Origin: Streptomyces silvae
GTDB lineage: Bacteria > Actinomycetota > Actinomycetes > Streptomycetales > Streptomycetaceae
DNA length: 51,744 nucleotides
Assembly: GCF_016745505.1 (NCBI RefSeq)
Contig: NZ_JAERUC010000005.1
Location: forward strand, 1-51,744
Direction of reading: 5' to 3'
The position numbers were made by a program, and so were the translations under genes. This document shows, piece after piece, positions 1 to 8,355 of this stretch (its first letter is position 1; the number at the start of each line of letters is the position of its first letter). The notes under the pieces were generated by a model, which was not told the origin of the DNA, made no database searches, and saw only the letters and a list, made by a program, of their open reading frames with translations.

Positions 1-157
1 GGTAGAGCTTGTCGACCTTCGCCTTGACCTCGCTCTTGGTGGGCTTGGGGTCGGCGTGGGCGGCCTGGGAGGTCAGGGCGACGGCCGCGGCGGCGGTCGC
101 GGTGAGCACCGTCACACGGGCGCGGCTCGGCTGCTTGGGACGGCGGTGGGACGCCAT
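1..157 (-). CDS. Secreted NlpC/P60-type cell-wall hydrolase, N-terminal fragment
   Basis: Only the first 52 codons lie in the window; the gene runs off the left edge. The start ATG is at 157-155. The product begins MASHRRPKQPSR, followed by a hydrophobic Ala/Val/Leu/Thr stretch and an AHADPKP cleavage-like site, which is a clear Sec signal peptide. The mature start, PTKSEVKAKVDKLY, is what I know from Streptomyces C40-family (NlpC/P60) peptidases, where a coiled-coil segment precedes the Cys-His catalytic domain. The catalytic domain is outside the window, so the enzymatic assignment rests on the N-terminus alone. A purine-rich AGGAAGAGGAG lies a few bases upstream as ribosome binding site. 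Confidence 0.7.
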   Translation of the reverse strand, partial: MASHRRPKQPSRARVTVLTATAAAAVALTSQAAHADPKPTKSEVKAKVDKLY

Positions 158-487
158 GAAGGCGGGCTCCTCTTCCTCGAGCCGCCTACCGGGCTGTGGG
201 GGGACGCGAACGTAATCCCCGGCTCCGTGGACGTCACGGAATCGGCGGTTCCTTCACTGTCGTCCCGGGTGGACGATCATTCGTGCGAAGGTTCGAGGTC
301 TGACTCTAGTAACCATCTCGTGATCTACGCAATCTTCACAGGAAAGTCGCGGACACGAGGGTTACGAGCGAGGCGACCGGTGCGGCGGGCGCCCGGACGC
401 GTCGGAACTCCGTTCCACCGGGCGGGGCTTGGGCTCCGCAGCCAGGGCCCGGGCTCGGCCGCACCCGGGGCCGCAGGGGCCGCGTCC
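158..487 (-). other. Intergenic region with leader of the NlpC/P60 gene
   Basis: 330 bases without a convincing gene. Read on the minus strand, the last 60 bases before the hydrolase start contain CCCGGTAGGCGGC followed by a purine-rich ribosome site. This resembles the 3' end of the c-di-AMP (ydaO) riboswitches that precede many Streptomyces cell-wall hydrolase genes. I cannot find the conserved GGGGGACC-type core of that riboswitch, so I describe it only as a possible structured leader. A small hairpin TCCGT/ACGGA is also visible near 224-240. Confidence 0.3.
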
Positions 488-1021
488 TCAGCCCTGCCGC
501 CCCTCCGCCGCACCCTTGATCCCCGCGAGTGTGGCGTCCATGCCCTTGCCCAGCTCGTCGATGCGGTAGGCGATGATCGCCTCCTCGTGCTCGGGTGTGC
601 GCTCGATGTAGGCGGTCAGTCCGGAACGGCCGGGTCCGATCGTGACCGACTGGCGCAGCACGACACCGTCGCCGTCCGGGGTGAGCGCGAAGGACCAGGT
701 CGCCATACGGTCTCCGGGTTCCCGCGCCTGCTCCCCGTAACGGCCGTCGATGTCCAGCACGCACCAGGTGAGGGCCCGGCCGGGCTCCGCCTCGGTGAAG
801 TGGGCGACGGTGCGCCAACGGCCGTTCACGGGGTGCTCGTTGTGCCCGATGTAGCGGGCGCCCGGCACCGGGGAGGTGGCGCCGTCCTGCCACTCCACCT
901 CCACCAGCTCGGGGCTCCAGCCGGCCATGGCCCCGACATCGGCCAGGACCTCCCAGACACGCGCGGCCCCGGCGGAGATCCGGATCTCGCGCTGCGTGCT
1001 GGGCCCGTCGGCGTAACGCAT
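488..1021 (-). CDS. SRPBCC family protein (polyketide cyclase/dehydrase-like)
   Basis: A 177-residue protein starting MRYADGPSTQREI. The open frame extends further upstream, but this ATG has a GGGGGAG ribosome site five bases before it. The pattern fits the START/Bet v1-like SRPBCC fold: an early strand (QREIRISAGAARVWEVLADV), the segment GWSPELVEVEW, a central GARYIGHNEHP turn, alternating beta strands (WSFALTPDGDGVVLRQSVTIGP), and a long C-terminal helix (EAIIAYRIDELGKGMDATLAGIK). The fold binds hydrophobic ligands; the ligand here is unknown. It stands alone between the NlpC gene and gluD, with its own possible -10 (TAGAAT) near 1070. Confidence 0.75.
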   Translation of the reverse strand: MRYADGPSTQREIRISAGAARVWEVLADVGAMAGWSPELVEVEWQDGATSPVPGARYIGHNEHPVNGRWRTVAHFTEAEPGRALTWCVLDIDGRYGEQAREPGDRMATWSFALTPDGDGVVLRQSVTIGPGRSGLTAYIERTPEHEEAIIAYRIDELGKGMDATLAGIKGAAEGRQG

Positions 1022-1314
1022 GACAACTCCCCCTGCGGCGACGGGCGTTCGCCGTTTCCGCAGGGAGGATTCTACGATCTCCCTCCCGGGCCGGTGCGGC
1101 CGTTCCCCCGTGGGCGTGGAGCCGTGCTCCACGCCCACGGTGTCCAGGCCGGTCACCTCGCACCCGGTGACCGTCGCCGGACCTCGTCGCATCGGCGGCG
1201 ACCCGGCCGGCACGCAGCTGACCTTCTGCCCCGCCGGGCCCGGACACGGATCTCGTCCCGGTCCCGCGATGCGGGGAGTGATCACCGGCTGCTGCCGGGC
1301 GGACCCGCCGATGG

Positions 1315-2190
1315 CTACGGCAGGCGGCCGGGCAGCACCGTTCCCGGTTCGGCGGCGGCGACGCCCGTTCCCTCCGTCTTCGGGTTGCGCCGCTGCCGTC
1401 TGGCCACCCAGGTGGCGAACCAGGAGAGCAGCATGCACATCCCGATGTAGATGGGCGAGATGACCATGACCACGGGGATGAAGGGCAGGTCGTAGTCGAG
1501 GTTGGACGCGATCAGCTTGCCCGCGTGCAGGAACTCCTCGTAGGTGATCAGGTAACCCAGCGAGGTGTCCTTGAGCGCGACCACCAGCTGGCTGATGATG
1601 GTGGGCAGCATCGCGCGGACGGCCTGCGGGGCCAGGACATGGGTGGTGACCTGCGTCTTGCGCATGCCCAGCGCGAACGCCGCCTCCCGCTGCCCGCGCT
1701 CCACGGACTTGATCCCCGTACGGAAGACCTCCGCCAGCACCGACCCGTTGTAGAGGGTCAGCCCGGCCACCAGCGCCGGCAGCGGCTGGACCTTGAGCGC
1801 GACGAAGATGAAGAAGATCATCACCAGCACGGGCATGGCCCGGAAGAACTCGACCAGCAGCGTGGCGACCCAGCGCACCGGTCTGTGGTCGGAGAGCCGT
1901 CCGACGGCGAGGACCGCTCCGAGTGCCAGGGAGAGGACGGCGGCGTAGGCGAAGGCCTTGAGCGTGTTGCCGAGCCCGCGCAGCAGCAGCTCCTGAATGC
2001 CCTTGTACGTGAAGGGCGTCCACTTCTGGCTGGTGAACTGGTCCGTGTCGAAGAGCAGATAGAGGACCCAGCCGAAGAGCGCGAGGATCACGGCCGTGGC
2101 CAGGACCCCGTAGAGGAAGTGCCGCTTACGGGTGGCGGGCCCCGGGATGTCGTAGAGCGCGGTGGCGGTGGGGGTGGAGGAGTGGGTCAT
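1315..2190 (-). CDS. gluD: Glutamate-type amino acid ABC transporter permease, GluD
   Basis: A 291-residue inner-membrane permease of the HisM/GlnP type. The N-terminal cytoplasmic segment is followed by about five to six membrane helices, and the EAA-loop region (EVFRTGIKSVERGQREAAFALGM) contacts the ATPase. The C-terminus is hydrophilic (RRQRRNPKTEGTG). It is the last gene of gluA-B-C-D and its start overlaps the gluC stop by four bases, so the two permeases are probably translationally coupled and form a heterodimer. Assignment to glutamate rests on gene order and on similarity I recall to actinobacterial GluD; closely related polar amino acids cannot be excluded. Confidence 0.85.
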   Translation of the reverse strand: MTHSSTPTATALYDIPGPATRKRHFLYGVLATAVILALFGWVLYLLFDTDQFTSQKWTPFTYKGIQELLLRGLGNTLKAFAYAAVLSLALGAVLAVGRLSDHRPVRWVATLLVEFFRAMPVLVMIFFIFVALKVQPLPALVAGLTLYNGSVLAEVFRTGIKSVERGQREAAFALGMRKTQVTTHVLAPQAVRAMLPTIISQLVVALKDTSLGYLITYEEFLHAGKLIASNLDYDLPFIPVVMVISPIYIGMCMLLSWFATWVARRQRRNPKTEGTGVAAAEPGTVLPGRLP

Positions 2191-2831
2191 CGGGCGACTC
2201 CCCAGCGCTTCTCCAACACGTTGAAGACCGCGCTGATGGCGAGGGTGATGATGAGGTATCCGACGGCGATCCAGACGAAGGACCAGATGATGCTGTAGCC
2301 GAGTTCGTTGAGGGTCTTGTAGGTGCCCAGCAGCTCGGTGACGCTGAAGGCCCCGGCGATCGCGGAGTTCTTGGCGAGCGCGATGAGCGTCGAGCCCACC
2401 GGCGGGATCACCGACCGGAAGGCCTGCGGCAGCACCACGTTGCCGAGCGTCTGCCCGAAGGACATCCCGAGGCTCCGGGCGGCCTCGCCCTGCCCCGTCG
2501 GCACGGTGTTGATGCCGGAGCGCAGCGCCTCGCAGATGAAGGCCGAGGTGTAGCAGCCGAGGGCCAGCACCGCGAAGACCTGGAAGGGCAGCACCAGGCC
2601 GAAGCGCGGCAGGCCGAGCAGCACGGCGAAGAACAGCAGCGTCAGCGGGGTGTTGCGGAGCACCGCGACCCAGACGGTGCCGATCGCCCGGAGCGCGGCG
2701 ACGGGCGCGACCCGGAACGACGCCATGACGAAGCCGAGCACCAGCGCCAGGATCGAGGCGTACACGGTGAGTTCGACGGTGCCGAGGAAGCCCTTGCCGT
2801 AGAGCGACCAGTTCTCTGTCAGTACGTCCAT
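2187..2831 (-). CDS. gluC: Glutamate-type amino acid ABC transporter permease, GluC
   Basis: A 214-residue permease starting MDVLTENWSLYGKGFLGTVEL. A longer in-frame reading exists, but its extra N-terminus is Arg/Pro-rich junk that overlaps gluB. Five membrane helices are visible, with the EAA motif (CEALRSGINTVPTGQGEAARSLGM) in the cytoplasmic loop that docks on GluA. It sits between gluB and gluD and overlaps gluD by four bases. The family role is to form half of the membrane channel for glutamate uptake. Confidence 0.85.
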   Translation of the reverse strand: MDVLTENWSLYGKGFLGTVELTVYASILALVLGFVMASFRVAPVAALRAIGTVWVAVLRNTPLTLLFFAVLLGLPRFGLVLPFQVFAVLALGCYTSAFICEALRSGINTVPTGQGEAARSLGMSFGQTLGNVVLPQAFRSVIPPVGSTLIALAKNSAIAGAFSVTELLGTYKTLNELGYSIIWSFVWIAVGYLIITLAISAVFNVLEKRWGVAR

Positions 2832-2847
2832 GACGGTGGCCCGCCCC

Positions 2848-3762
2848 TCAGTTCGTCGGGTAGCGGTCGATGGGCGGCGGTTTCGGCGCCGGCACCCCGG
2901 AGAGGCCCAGGGTCGCCTCGAACGCCTTCTTCCAGTTGCCGTTCTTCTCGTTGGCCTCCAGGGCGTCGTTGAGCGCGGCCCGCAGCGCGTTGTCACTGCG
3001 CGGGACTCCGATGCCGTACGGCTCCTCGGAGAAGGGCTTGCCGACCACCTTCATCTCGTCCGGCGCCTTGGCCGCGAAGCCCAGCAGGATGGCGTCGTCG
3101 GTGGTGACGGCGTCGACCTGGAAGGTCAGCAGGTTGTCGACGCAGATCGAGTAGGTGTCGTACGCGACGAGATCGGCTTTGGGGAAGTCGGCGGCGATCC
3201 GCTGGTACGGCGTGGACCCGGCGGCCGAGCAGACGGTCTTGCCGGCGAGGTCCTGCGGGCCGTGGATGTCGTTCTCGTCGGTGCGCACCAGCAGCCCCTG
3301 GCCCGCCATGTAGTAGGGCCCGGCGAAGCCGACGAGCTTCTTGCGCATGTCGTTGATGGTGTAGGTGCCGACGTAGTAGTCGATCTGCCCGTTCTGGAGC
3401 GCCGTCTCACGGTTGGCGGAGGCGATGGTCCGGAAGCGGATCGTGTCCGGCTGGAAGCCGAGCGAGGCCGCCATCATGCGGGCGATCTCGATGTCGAAGC
3501 CGGAGTAGATCCCGGTGGCCGGGTCCTTCTCGCCGAGGTAGGGCTGGTCCTCCTTGGCGCCGACGACGAGATAGCCGCGCTTCTTGGCCTTCTTCCAGGT
3601 CTTCGACTCCGGCAGCTGGAATCCGGTGTCGACCTTGTACTTCGGCAGCGCCTCGGCCCTCGGCCCCTTGACCGGCGGGCTGCCCTCCCGGCCGCAGCCG
3701 GCGCAGAGCGCGGCGACCAGGAGGCAGACCAGCACGGCCGTGATGTTCCTCGTACGCAACAC
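2848..3762 (-). CDS. gluB: Glutamate-type ABC transporter substrate-binding lipoprotein, GluB
   Basis: 304 residues with a lipoprotein signal peptide (lipobox LCAGC, modified Cys23), so it is anchored outside the membrane. The body is a type-2 periplasmic-binding fold of the family-3 amino-acid binders. The characteristic GFDIEIARMMA segment lies around residue 88, with NGQIDYYVGTYTI and a GKTVCSAAGSTPYQRI hinge region. It delivers substrate to the GluC/GluD channel. Twelve bases separate it from gluA and sixteen from gluC, so all four genes form one operon. Confidence 0.88.
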   Translation of the reverse strand: MLRTRNITAVLVCLLVAALCAGCGREGSPPVKGPRAEALPKYKVDTGFQLPESKTWKKAKKRGYLVVGAKEDQPYLGEKDPATGIYSGFDIEIARMMAASLGFQPDTIRFRTIASANRETALQNGQIDYYVGTYTINDMRKKLVGFAGPYYMAGQGLLVRTDENDIHGPQDLAGKTVCSAAGSTPYQRIAADFPKADLVAYDTYSICVDNLLTFQVDAVTTDDAILLGFAAKAPDEMKVVGKPFSEEPYGIGVPRSDNALRAALNDALEANEKNGNWKKAFEATLGLSGVPAPKPPPIDRYPTN

Positions 3763-3773
3763 GGTGCCCCCTG

Positions 3774-4517
<744 letters not shown>

Positions 4518-4619
4518 ACGCTGCCCTACCCACTTATCGCTTGTGTCGAGGTCAGCGCAAACTATCCGGGGTGCGCACGCACTTCGGGGCCGACACGCAC
4601 CGGTGGCGCATAAGGCTGT

Positions 4620-5081
4620 TTATCGCGTTTTGGCCTCGGGCCCGCTCTCCGCCGACTCCGCGTACATCTCGGAGAGCTCGGGGCTGCCCGACATCGCCCA
4701 GTCGAGTCCGGCGGTGACCACGTCGATCTCACGCCCGGAGCCCAGGCGCACCACCGGCTTCCCGCCCGCCAGGATGGCCCAGCCGGCGCCGGGGACCGTA
4801 CGCACCAGTACGGTGCCGAGGTAGAGGCCCGCGTCGTTGCCCACCCAGGGCAGCTCCTCCGGGTCGTCCCGCCAGATGGGCGGCAGTTGGTCGAGCGCGG
4901 ACAACGAGGCGGGGCTGTCGTCGAGTTCGAGACCGCACTGCGCCGCCCGGGAGCGCAGCAACTCGCATTCCGCGAACAGCTCGGCCACACCGTCCGGGTC
5001 GGTCTCGACGGCGGCCGCGAGCGCCGCCGCCCGGGTACCGCCTTGACGTTTACGCCAGTTGTCCAGAAAGCGAATGTTCAT
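4620..5081 (-). CDS. Conserved hypothetical protein (Streptomyces, DUF6278-like)
   Basis: 153 residues starting MNIRFLDNWRKRQGG. The GGAGGT ribosome site sits unusually close to this ATG, but the MNI.FLDNWRKR start is the one I recall from Streptomyces relatives (family name uncertain). No signal peptide or membrane helix is present. The middle contains DQLPPIWRDDPEELPWVGNDAGLYLGTV, and the C-terminus reads VRLGSGREIDVVTAGLDWAMSG. It is divergent from the SDR gene at 5189, with about 107 bases shared between the two starts. Function unknown. Confidence 0.7.
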   Translation of the reverse strand: MNIRFLDNWRKRQGGTRAAALAAAVETDPDGVAELFAECELLRSRAAQCGLELDDSPASLSALDQLPPIWRDDPEELPWVGNDAGLYLGTVLVRTVPGAGWAILAGGKPVVRLGSGREIDVVTAGLDWAMSGSPELSEMYAESAESGPEAKTR

Positions 5082-5188
5082 ACCTCCAGGGTCCCATCCC
5101 GGAGGGGTTCCGCACCGCAGGGCGCGCGACTGTGCCGGTTCCGGGACCCGCCCCGTACATGATCCGGCCACCTCTTTAGGGTACGGGG

Positions 5189-5968
5189 ATGACGTCGCAG
5201 AACTATCTCTCCGAACTCTTCTCACTGGAAGGCCGGACCGCCGTGGTGACCGGCGGCAGCTCCGGGATCGGCCGGGGCATCGCGGGGGCGCTGGCGCACG
5301 CCGGCGCGAGCGTGGTGGTCGTGGCGCGCAGGGAGACGGAGTTGGTGCGGACCGTGGCCGAACTCGACGCCGAGGGCTGCCGGGCGGCCTGGGTGAGCGT
5401 CGACCTCGGGACCTCCGACGGGGTGCGTACGGCGGGCGACGAGGCGGCGGCCGCGTTCGGTGAGCCCGACATCCTCGTCAACTGCGCGGGCATCAACCTG
5501 CGGCCGCCGATGGGCGAACTCGACGAGGACGTCTGGGACACCACGATGACGGTGAACCTCAAGGCGCCCTATCTGCTGGGCCGCAGGTTCGGACCCGGCA
5601 TGGCGGAACGCGGATTCGGGCGGATCATCCACATCACCTCCCAGCAGGCGCACCGGGCGTTCGTGCAGAGCGGTGCGTACGGCGTCTCCAAGGGGGCGCT
5701 GGAGTCACTGGCCCGCTCACAGGCCGAGGCCTGGTCGCCGTACGGGGTCACCTGCAACACCCTGGTGCCTGGATTCGTGATGACCCCGCTCAACGAGCGC
5801 CTGTCGTCGGACCCCGAGCGGGTGGCGGCGCTGGCCGCCCGCACGATGGTCGGACGCAACGGGCTGGCCGAGGACTTCGCGGGCGCCGCGGTGTTCCTGG
5901 CGAGCGCCGCCTCCTCCTACGTGACCGGGCAGTCGCTCTTCGTCGACGGCGGCTTCTCGGTGCACTGA
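5189..5968 (+). CDS. SDR family oxidoreductase
   Basis: A 259-residue classical short-chain dehydrogenase. The nucleotide-binding motif TGGSSGIG lies near residue 21 and NCAG near residue 92. The catalytic Ser (HITSQQ) lies 13 residues before YGVSK. The C-terminal VTGQSLFVDGGFSVH matches the classical family end. The substrate is not evident; the closest general resemblance is to gluconate/sugar or 3-oxoacyl reductases. A TAGGGT -10-like box ends six bases before the ATG, so the transcript may be leaderless, although a GGGG close to the start could also serve weakly in ribosome binding. Confidence 0.85.
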   Translation: MTSQNYLSELFSLEGRTAVVTGGSSGIGRGIAGALAHAGASVVVVARRETELVRTVAELDAEGCRAAWVSVDLGTSDGVRTAGDEAAAAFGEPDILVNCAGINLRPPMGELDEDVWDTTMTVNLKAPYLLGRRFGPGMAERGFGRIIHITSQQAHRAFVQSGAYGVSKGALESLARSQAEAWSPYGVTCNTLVPGFVMTPLNERLSSDPERVAALAARTMVGRNGLAEDFAGAAVFLASAASSYVTGQSLFVDGGFSVH

Positions 5969-5983
5969 GGCCTGCTCGTCCGG

Positions 5984-6058
5984 GGGCGGTCGTCGGGGGC
6001 GGCCTCAGCCTTCGGAGTCTGCGGGCGGTCGTCGGGGGCGGCCTCAGCCTTCGGAGTC
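5984..6058. repeat. Two 36-bp tandem copies spanning the stop codon of the Clp_N gene
   Basis: Copy 1 is 5984-6019 and copy 2 is 6023-6058, identical over 36 bp, with a 39-bp period. On the minus strand each copy contains the codons for DSEG-stop of the gene at 6044-6793, so the end of that gene, including the stop, has been duplicated downstream. Because the first stop is still used, the duplication leaves the protein unchanged. Confidence 0.85.
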
Positions 6059-6793
6059 CGGGGCCGCCTCCTCCGTCGCGGCGGCGACCGCGGCGGCGAT
6101 GTCGGACGACGCCACGTCCTTGTCGACGCCCAGCCCGGTGAGCACACCCGCGCCGCCCTCGAACTCCAGCAGGGCCAGCACGATGTGGCCGGTGCCGATG
6201 AAGTCGTGGCCGAGGCGCAGCGCCTCCCGGAAGGTGAGCTCCAGGACCTTCCGCGAGGCCGCGTCGTAAGGGATCAGCTCGGGGACCTCGTCGGCCGCGG
6301 CGGGCAGGGCGAGGACCGCCGCCTCCCGGACCGCCTCCGGGGTGATCCCCTGGCCGGCGATCGCCCGGGCGCCGAGGGAGTCCGGCTCGGCCAGGAGCCC
6401 CAGGATCAGGTGCCCCACCCCGATCTCGTCGTTCCGGGCGGCGTGGGCCTCGTTGTGCGCGCCCATGACGACGTTCCTGGCCTGCTCGTCGAACCGGCCG
6501 AAGCCCTGGCTCGGGTCCAGGTCGGAGGACTCGCCGGGCTTCTTGGGCACGAACCTCTTCTGGGCGGCCTGCCGGGTGACTCCCATGCTCCGGCCGATGT
6601 CCGTCCATGACGCACCCGACCGGCGGGCCTGGTCCACGAAGTGGCCGATGAGGTGGTCGGCGATCTCACCCAGGTGATCCGCCGCGACCACGGCGCCGGA
6701 GAGCTGCTCCAGCGCGTCGGTGTGGGTGTTCTTGATCGCGTCGATCAGGTCGTCGAGACGGACGGGCGGATTGGCCTGCAGCGGCTTCGTCAT
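6044..6793 (-). CDS. Clp N-terminal-domain protein with N-terminal HTH
   Basis: A 249-residue protein without ATPase domains. Residues about 55-85 (GASWTDIGRSMGVTRQAAQKRF) form a helix-turn-helix. Residues about 95-235 hold two Clp_N repeats: DEQARNVVMGAHNEA with DEIGVGHLILGLL, and ASRKVLELTFREAL with DFIGTGHIVLALL. Clp_N repeats are substrate or adaptor docking modules of ClpA/ClpC; joined to an HTH they suggest a DNA-binding regulator that senses or interacts with the Clp machinery. The promoter directly upstream is overlapped by a palindrome, so autoregulation is likely. The start ATG lies where transcription should begin, which predicts a leaderless mRNA. The molecular signal is unknown. 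Confidence 0.8.
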   Translation of the reverse strand: MTKPLQANPPVRLDDLIDAIKNTHTDALEQLSGAVVAADHLGEIADHLIGHFVDQARRSGASWTDIGRSMGVTRQAAQKRFVPKKPGESSDLDPSQGFGRFDEQARNVVMGAHNEAHAARNDEIGVGHLILGLLAEPDSLGARAIAGQGITPEAVREAAVLALPAAADEVPELIPYDAASRKVLELTFREALRLGHDFIGTGHIVLALLEFEGGAGVLTGLGVDKDVASSDIAAAVAAATEEAAPDSEG

Positions 6794-6799
6794 GAGGCA

Positions 6800-6840
6800 A
6801 CCCTAGGTTGACACCCCGGGGGCGTCAACCCGAAGTTGAC
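6800..6840 (-). promoter_or_regulatory. Promoter and palindromic operator of the Clp_N gene
   Basis: Read on the minus strand there is a -35 TTGACG (6828-6823), a 17-base spacer and a -10 TAGGGT (6805-6800), ending six bases before the ATG, so the first transcribed base should be the A of the start codon. A 25-bp near-perfect palindrome (6806-6830; GGTTGAC arms at both ends) covers the spacer and most of the -35 box. A third half-site, GTTGAC at 6835-6840, pairs with GTCAAC at 6824-6829. A protein bound here would block RNA polymerase. Confidence 0.7.
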
Positions 6841-6881
6841 AGTTGGCGGGTCGCGGCGGAGGAGGCCGCCGGGCGTCCGGG

Positions 6882-7661
6882 TCAGACGTCCAGGTCCACC
6901 ACCACCGGGGCGTGGTCGGAGGCTCCCTTGCCCTTGCGCTCCTCGCGGTCGACATAGCCGTCCTTGACCGCCGCCGCGAAGGGGGCGTTGCCGTAGACGA
7001 GGTCGATGCGCATGCCCTTGTTCTTCGGGAAGCCGAGCTGGCGGTAGTCCCAGTAGGTGTACGGGCGGTCGTACTTGAGGGGGCGCGGCACCACGTCGGA
7101 GAGTCCCTCCTCGCGCAGCGCGGCGAGCGCGGCCCGCTCGGCGGGGGTGACATGGGTGGCGCCCTCGAAGAGCGCCGGGTCCCAGACGTCCTCGTCGGTC
7201 GGCGCGATGTTGAAGTCGCCGAGGACCGCGAACGGCCGCGCCCCCGCCGCGTCCTCGGCCACCGCCTTCCGCAGGGCCTCCAGCCAGCGCAGCTTGTAGG
7301 CGTAGTGGTCGTGGGCGACCTCACGGCCGTTGGGGACGTAGACGGACCAGACGCGGGCGGCGCCACAGGTCGCCGAGACCGCCCTCGGCTCCTGCACGCC
7401 CTCGTAATCCGGGCCGTCGGGCAGGCCCGTCACGACGTCCGTGAGGCCGACGCGGGAGAGCAGTGCGACGCCGTTCCACCGGCCCGTGGCGTTGACCGCG
7501 GACTCATAACCCGCCTCGCGCAGCGCTTCGGCGGGGAACTGCTCCAGCGTGCACTTGGTCTCCTGGAGGCACAGCACGTCGGTGCCGCTGCTCTCCAGCC
7601 AGGCCAGCAGCCTCGGGAGCCGGGCGGTGATCGAGTTGACGTTCCACGTGGCGATACGCAT
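6882..7661 (-). CDS. xthA: Exodeoxyribonuclease III
   Basis: A 259-residue member of the exonuclease III/AP-endonuclease family, which cuts DNA at abasic sites and removes 3' blocking groups during base excision repair. Visible active-site motifs are MRIATWNVNSI at the N-terminus, CLQETKC (metal-binding Glu), SVYVPNG, GDFNIAP (Asp/Asn) and the terminal SDHAPVVVDL (Asp-His pair). Length is normal. A TAGGTT box (7673-7668) ends six bases before the ATG, with the same spacing as the Clp_N gene, so a leaderless transcript is possible, but its -35 is weak. The MBL-fold gene is 34 bases upstream on the same strand. Confidence 0.92.
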   Translation of the reverse strand: MRIATWNVNSITARLPRLLAWLESSGTDVLCLQETKCTLEQFPAEALREAGYESAVNATGRWNGVALLSRVGLTDVVTGLPDGPDYEGVQEPRAVSATCGAARVWSVYVPNGREVAHDHYAYKLRWLEALRKAVAEDAAGARPFAVLGDFNIAPTDEDVWDPALFEGATHVTPAERAALAALREEGLSDVVPRPLKYDRPYTYWDYRQLGFPKNKGMRIDLVYGNAPFAAAVKDGYVDREERKGKGASDHAPVVVDLDV

Positions 7662-7695
7662 GCAGTCAACCTAACCGCTCCCACTGACAGCGGGG

Positions 7696-8343
7696 TCAGA
7701 GGCGGGTCGCGTCGCCCGGAGTCAGCCGGCCGTGGTCGGTCCCGCCGAGGGAGCCGATCTGTGTGTCGTAGATCGGGCGGGCGAGGTCGGTCAGCAGGGC
7801 GTCGTGGATGTCGATCGCACGGCGCGGCTTGACCTCGCGTACGTAGTCGATGACCTCCGAGATCTTGTTCCAGGGGGCCATGACCGGCAGCATCAGCGTG
7901 TCCACCGGGTGGTCGGGCACCGTGAAGGCGTCGCCGGGGTGGAAGACCGAACCGTCCACGAGGAAACCGATGTTGGTGATCCTCGGGATGTCCGGGTGGA
8001 TCACCGCGTGCAGTTCGCCGTGCACCTGTACGTCGAGTCCCGCGGCGGTGAACGTGTCGCCGTGGCCGACCGTGTGCACGCGCCCCGGGAACGCGGCGGA
8101 CAACTGCTCGGCGACACTGCGCAGGGTCCACACCTGCACGGCGGGGTCGGCGTCCAACGCCGCCCGCAGCCGTGCCTCGTTGAAGTGGTCCGGGTGTTCG
8201 TGCGTCACCAGGATCGCGTCGGCACCGACCGCGGCGTCGTCCTCGGCGAACCCACCGGGGTCGATGACGAGCGTCCGACCGTTCCGCTCCAGGCGGACGC
8301 AGGAGTGGATCTTCTTGGTGAGGGTGAGAGACGAATCGTTCAT
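7696..8343 (-). CDS. MBL fold metallo-hydrolase
   Basis: A 215-residue metallo-beta-lactamase-fold protein of the UlaG-like soluble type. Metal-binding motifs are THEHPDHF near residue 48, and HPGDAF with later IDIHDALL histidines. There is no signal peptide. The family includes hydrolases of cyclic phosphates, lactones and thioesters; the substrate here is not visible. It starts twelve bases after the pcaL stop and probably shares its transcript, which in the present arrangement begins within the inserted element. Confidence 0.82.
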   Translation of the reverse strand: MNDSSLTLTKKIHSCVRLERNGRTLVIDPGGFAEDDAAVGADAILVTHEHPDHFNEARLRAALDADPAVQVWTLRSVAEQLSAAFPGRVHTVGHGDTFTAAGLDVQVHGELHAVIHPDIPRITNIGFLVDGSVFHPGDAFTVPDHPVDTLMLPVMAPWNKISEVIDYVREVKPRRAIDIHDALLTDLARPIYDTQIGSLGGTDHGRLTPGDATRL

Positions 8344-8355
8344 GCCCCCATCCTG

